A stretch of DNA of 64,000 nt from Sphingomonadales bacterium (GTDB lineage Bacteria; Pseudomonadota; Alphaproteobacteria; Sphingomonadales; Sphingomonadaceae): NCBI GenBank assembly GCA_025362295.1, contig JANYGX010000007.1:62001-126000 (forward strand). Reading direction: 5' to 3'. The notes under the pieces are model-generated. The model ran no database searches. It was not told the DNA's origin and saw only the letters and a program-made list of their open reading frames with translations. Of the stretch, positions 62,809-64,000 are shown piece by piece (the first letter of the stretch is position 1; each line of letters begins with the position of its first letter). The translations under genes were made by a program, and so were the position numbers.

Positions 62809-64000
62809 TCATCGCGTGTTCACCCGTGTTTCTATTAATGATTGCACCACAGATGGGTCCGCAAGGGTCGAAATATCGCCGAGGTTTTCTGTGTCTCCTT
62901 CGGCAATTTTACGTAAAATTCTGCGCATGATTTTGCCGGAACGGGTTTTCGGCAGGCCTGGTGTCAGGTGCACACTGTCTGGTGTGGCTATCGCGCCAAT
63001 TTCCTTGCGCACATGCTGCTTCAGAATGCTGACGATTGCAGACGATGTCGCCACGCCCGCGTTCAGGGTCACATATGCATAGATGGCCTGCCCCTTGATA
63101 TCATGCGGGTAACCAACCACTGCCGCTTCGGCAACATCCGGGTGCGACACTAACGCAGACTCCACTTCAGCCGTGCCCATGCGGTGGCCAGACACGTTGA
63201 TCACATCATCAACACGGCCGGTGATCCAGTAATAGCCGTCGTCGTCGCAGCGACAACCGTCGCCAGTGAAGTAGGTGCCGGGGTAGGTGCTGAAATAGGT
63301 TTGAACGAAGCGCGCATGGTCGCCGTACAATGTGCGCGCTTGGCCCGGCCAGCTGTCGAGAATGACAAGATTGCCTTCCGCTGCGCCTGCTTTTATCGCA
63401 CCCTGCTCATCGACAAGCGCTGGCTTGATGCCAAAAAATGGGCGCGTGGCTGAGCCAGGTTTTAAAATTGTGGCACCCGGGAGCGGCGAGATCATGATGC
63501 CGCCCGTTTCGGTCTGCCACCAGGTATCCACAATCGGTAATCTGTTTTTGCCAACAACGCGGTGATACCACGCCCAGGCCTCAGGGTTGATTGGTTCGCC
63601 AACAGAACCGAGCAGTCGCAACGATTGCAGGCTGTGTTTTTCAACCGGTGCATCGCCTTCCCGCATCAGCGCGCGTAACGCTGTCGGTGCGGTGTAAAAA
63701 ATATTTACCTTGTGCGCATCAATCATCTGCCAAAAGCGGTCCACGTCCGGATAGTTTGGCACGCCTTCGAACATCAGGGTTGTGCCGCCATTGGCAAGCG
63801 GACCGTATACCACATAGCTGTGGCCTGTTACCCAGCCGACATCCGCTGTGCACCAGAAAATTTCACCTGGCTTGTAGTCGAACACGTAATGAAAGGTCAT
63901 TGCCGCCCACAGCAGATAGCCGCCGGTGGTGTGCAGCACGCCCTTGGGTTTGCCGGTTGAACCGGAGGTGTACAGTATGAACAATGGATCTTCAGCGTTC
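62809..64000 (-). CDS. acs: Acetyl-CoA synthetase (C-terminal part)
   Basis: Activates acetate to acetyl-CoA. The window holds only the C-terminal 397 or so residues; the 5' part lies beyond 64000. The AMP-binding P-loop [45 protein letters not shown] and the regulatory acetylated lysine in [10 protein letters not shown] are all present. It precedes paralogue B on the same strand with a 177-bp gap, so cotranscription is unlikely. Confidence 0.95.
   Translation of the reverse strand, partial: NAEDPLFILYTSGSTGKPKGVLHTTGGYLLWAAMTFHYVFDYKPGEIFWCTADVGWVTGHSYVVYGPLANGGTTLMFEGVPNYPDVDRFWQMIDAHKVNIFYTAPTALRALMREGDAPVEKHSLQSLRLLGSVGEPINPEAWAWYHRVVGKNRLPIVDTWWQTETGGIMISPLPGATILKPGSATRPFFGIKPALVDEQGAIKAGAAEGNLVILDSWPGQARTLYGDHARFVQTYFSTYPGTYFTGDGCRCDDDGYYWITGRVDDVINVSGHRMGTAEVESALVSHPDVAEAAVVGYPHDIKGQAIYAYVTLNAGVATSSAIVSILKQHVRKEIGAIATPDSVHLTPGLPKTRSGKIMRRILRKIAEGDTENLGDISTLADPSVVQSLIETRVNTR

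Noticed and set aside
1-64000. CRISPR arrays, tRNA or rRNA genes, insertion sequences, prophage
   Set aside because: No regularly spaced repeats, no tRNA-like T-arm sequences in the gaps, and no transposase or phage structural genes were seen by eye. A tRNAscan or repeat search could still find something small.

Overview
The window is a stretch of bacterial chromosome from an alphaproteobacterium; I cannot fix the order. The evidence is gene order and content: trmD-rplS-leuCD-leuB-asd, ybjN-proC, argS followed by a SPOR-domain gene, tsaD/gpsA divergent from hemC/hemD, a RegB/RegA redox two-component pair, an ECF11-type sigma factor with a ChrR-like partner, a Coq4 homologue and a class I lysyl-tRNA synthetase. 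About 60 genes are packed on both strands. I saw no rRNA, tRNA, CRISPR array, intact insertion sequence or prophage.

Region by region. 1-8.7 kb: trmD, rplS, then the leucine genes leuC, leuD, leuB and asd. The leu genes are interrupted by a GNAT stub, an intact Phd/PIN toxin-antitoxin pair, a DUF433/DUF5615 pair and a decayed third pair. 8.7-14.4 kb, minus strand: an antitoxin-PIN toxin-EamA transporter operon behind a perfect 18-bp palindrome, an M61 peptidase, a decayed PemK/MazF-type locus and pckA. 14.6-17.6 kb: rpoE-chrR-DUF6134-SDR, a probable photo-oxidative or membrane stress operon. 17.7-27.3 kb: secreted protein, MATE pump, rnd, SPOR protein, argS, proC, ybjN, two small membrane genes and metK. 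27.4-32.3 kb, plus strand: fur-like regulator, plsC, thiolase, lysS and an RcnB-like secreted protein. 32.4-34 kb: saccharopine dehydrogenase-like gene divergent from an Lrp/AsnC regulator. 34-40 kb: gpsA, tsaD, hemC, hemD, a protein phosphatase, an amidohydrolase and DUF1272. 40-46.5 kb, minus strand: priA, bioB, class II DAHP synthase and an ada-alkA alkylation-repair pair. 46.5-49.3 kb: ferredoxin, a candidate small RNA or attenuator, pyrB and a dihydroorotase-like gene without its metal site. 49.3-52.5 kb: flavin oxidoreductase and the overlapping operon sufE-regB-regA. 52.6-58.3 kb: the four-gene ligase / MBL exonuclease / Lhr helicase / PdeM nuclease repair cluster. 58.4-62.6 kb: two paralogous secreted proteins facing each other around coq4. 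62.8 kb to the end: 3' part of acs.

The content is mostly housekeeping. What stands out is repeated toxin-antitoxin insertion and decay inside or beside metabolic operons, GC-rich palindromes of one style in intergenic DNA and inside priA, a ChrR-like anti-sigma lacking all four N-terminal zinc ligands, a catalytically dead dihydroorotase in the pyrB operon, the unexplained secreted paralogue pair around coq4, and several long perfect inverted repeats that look like operators.
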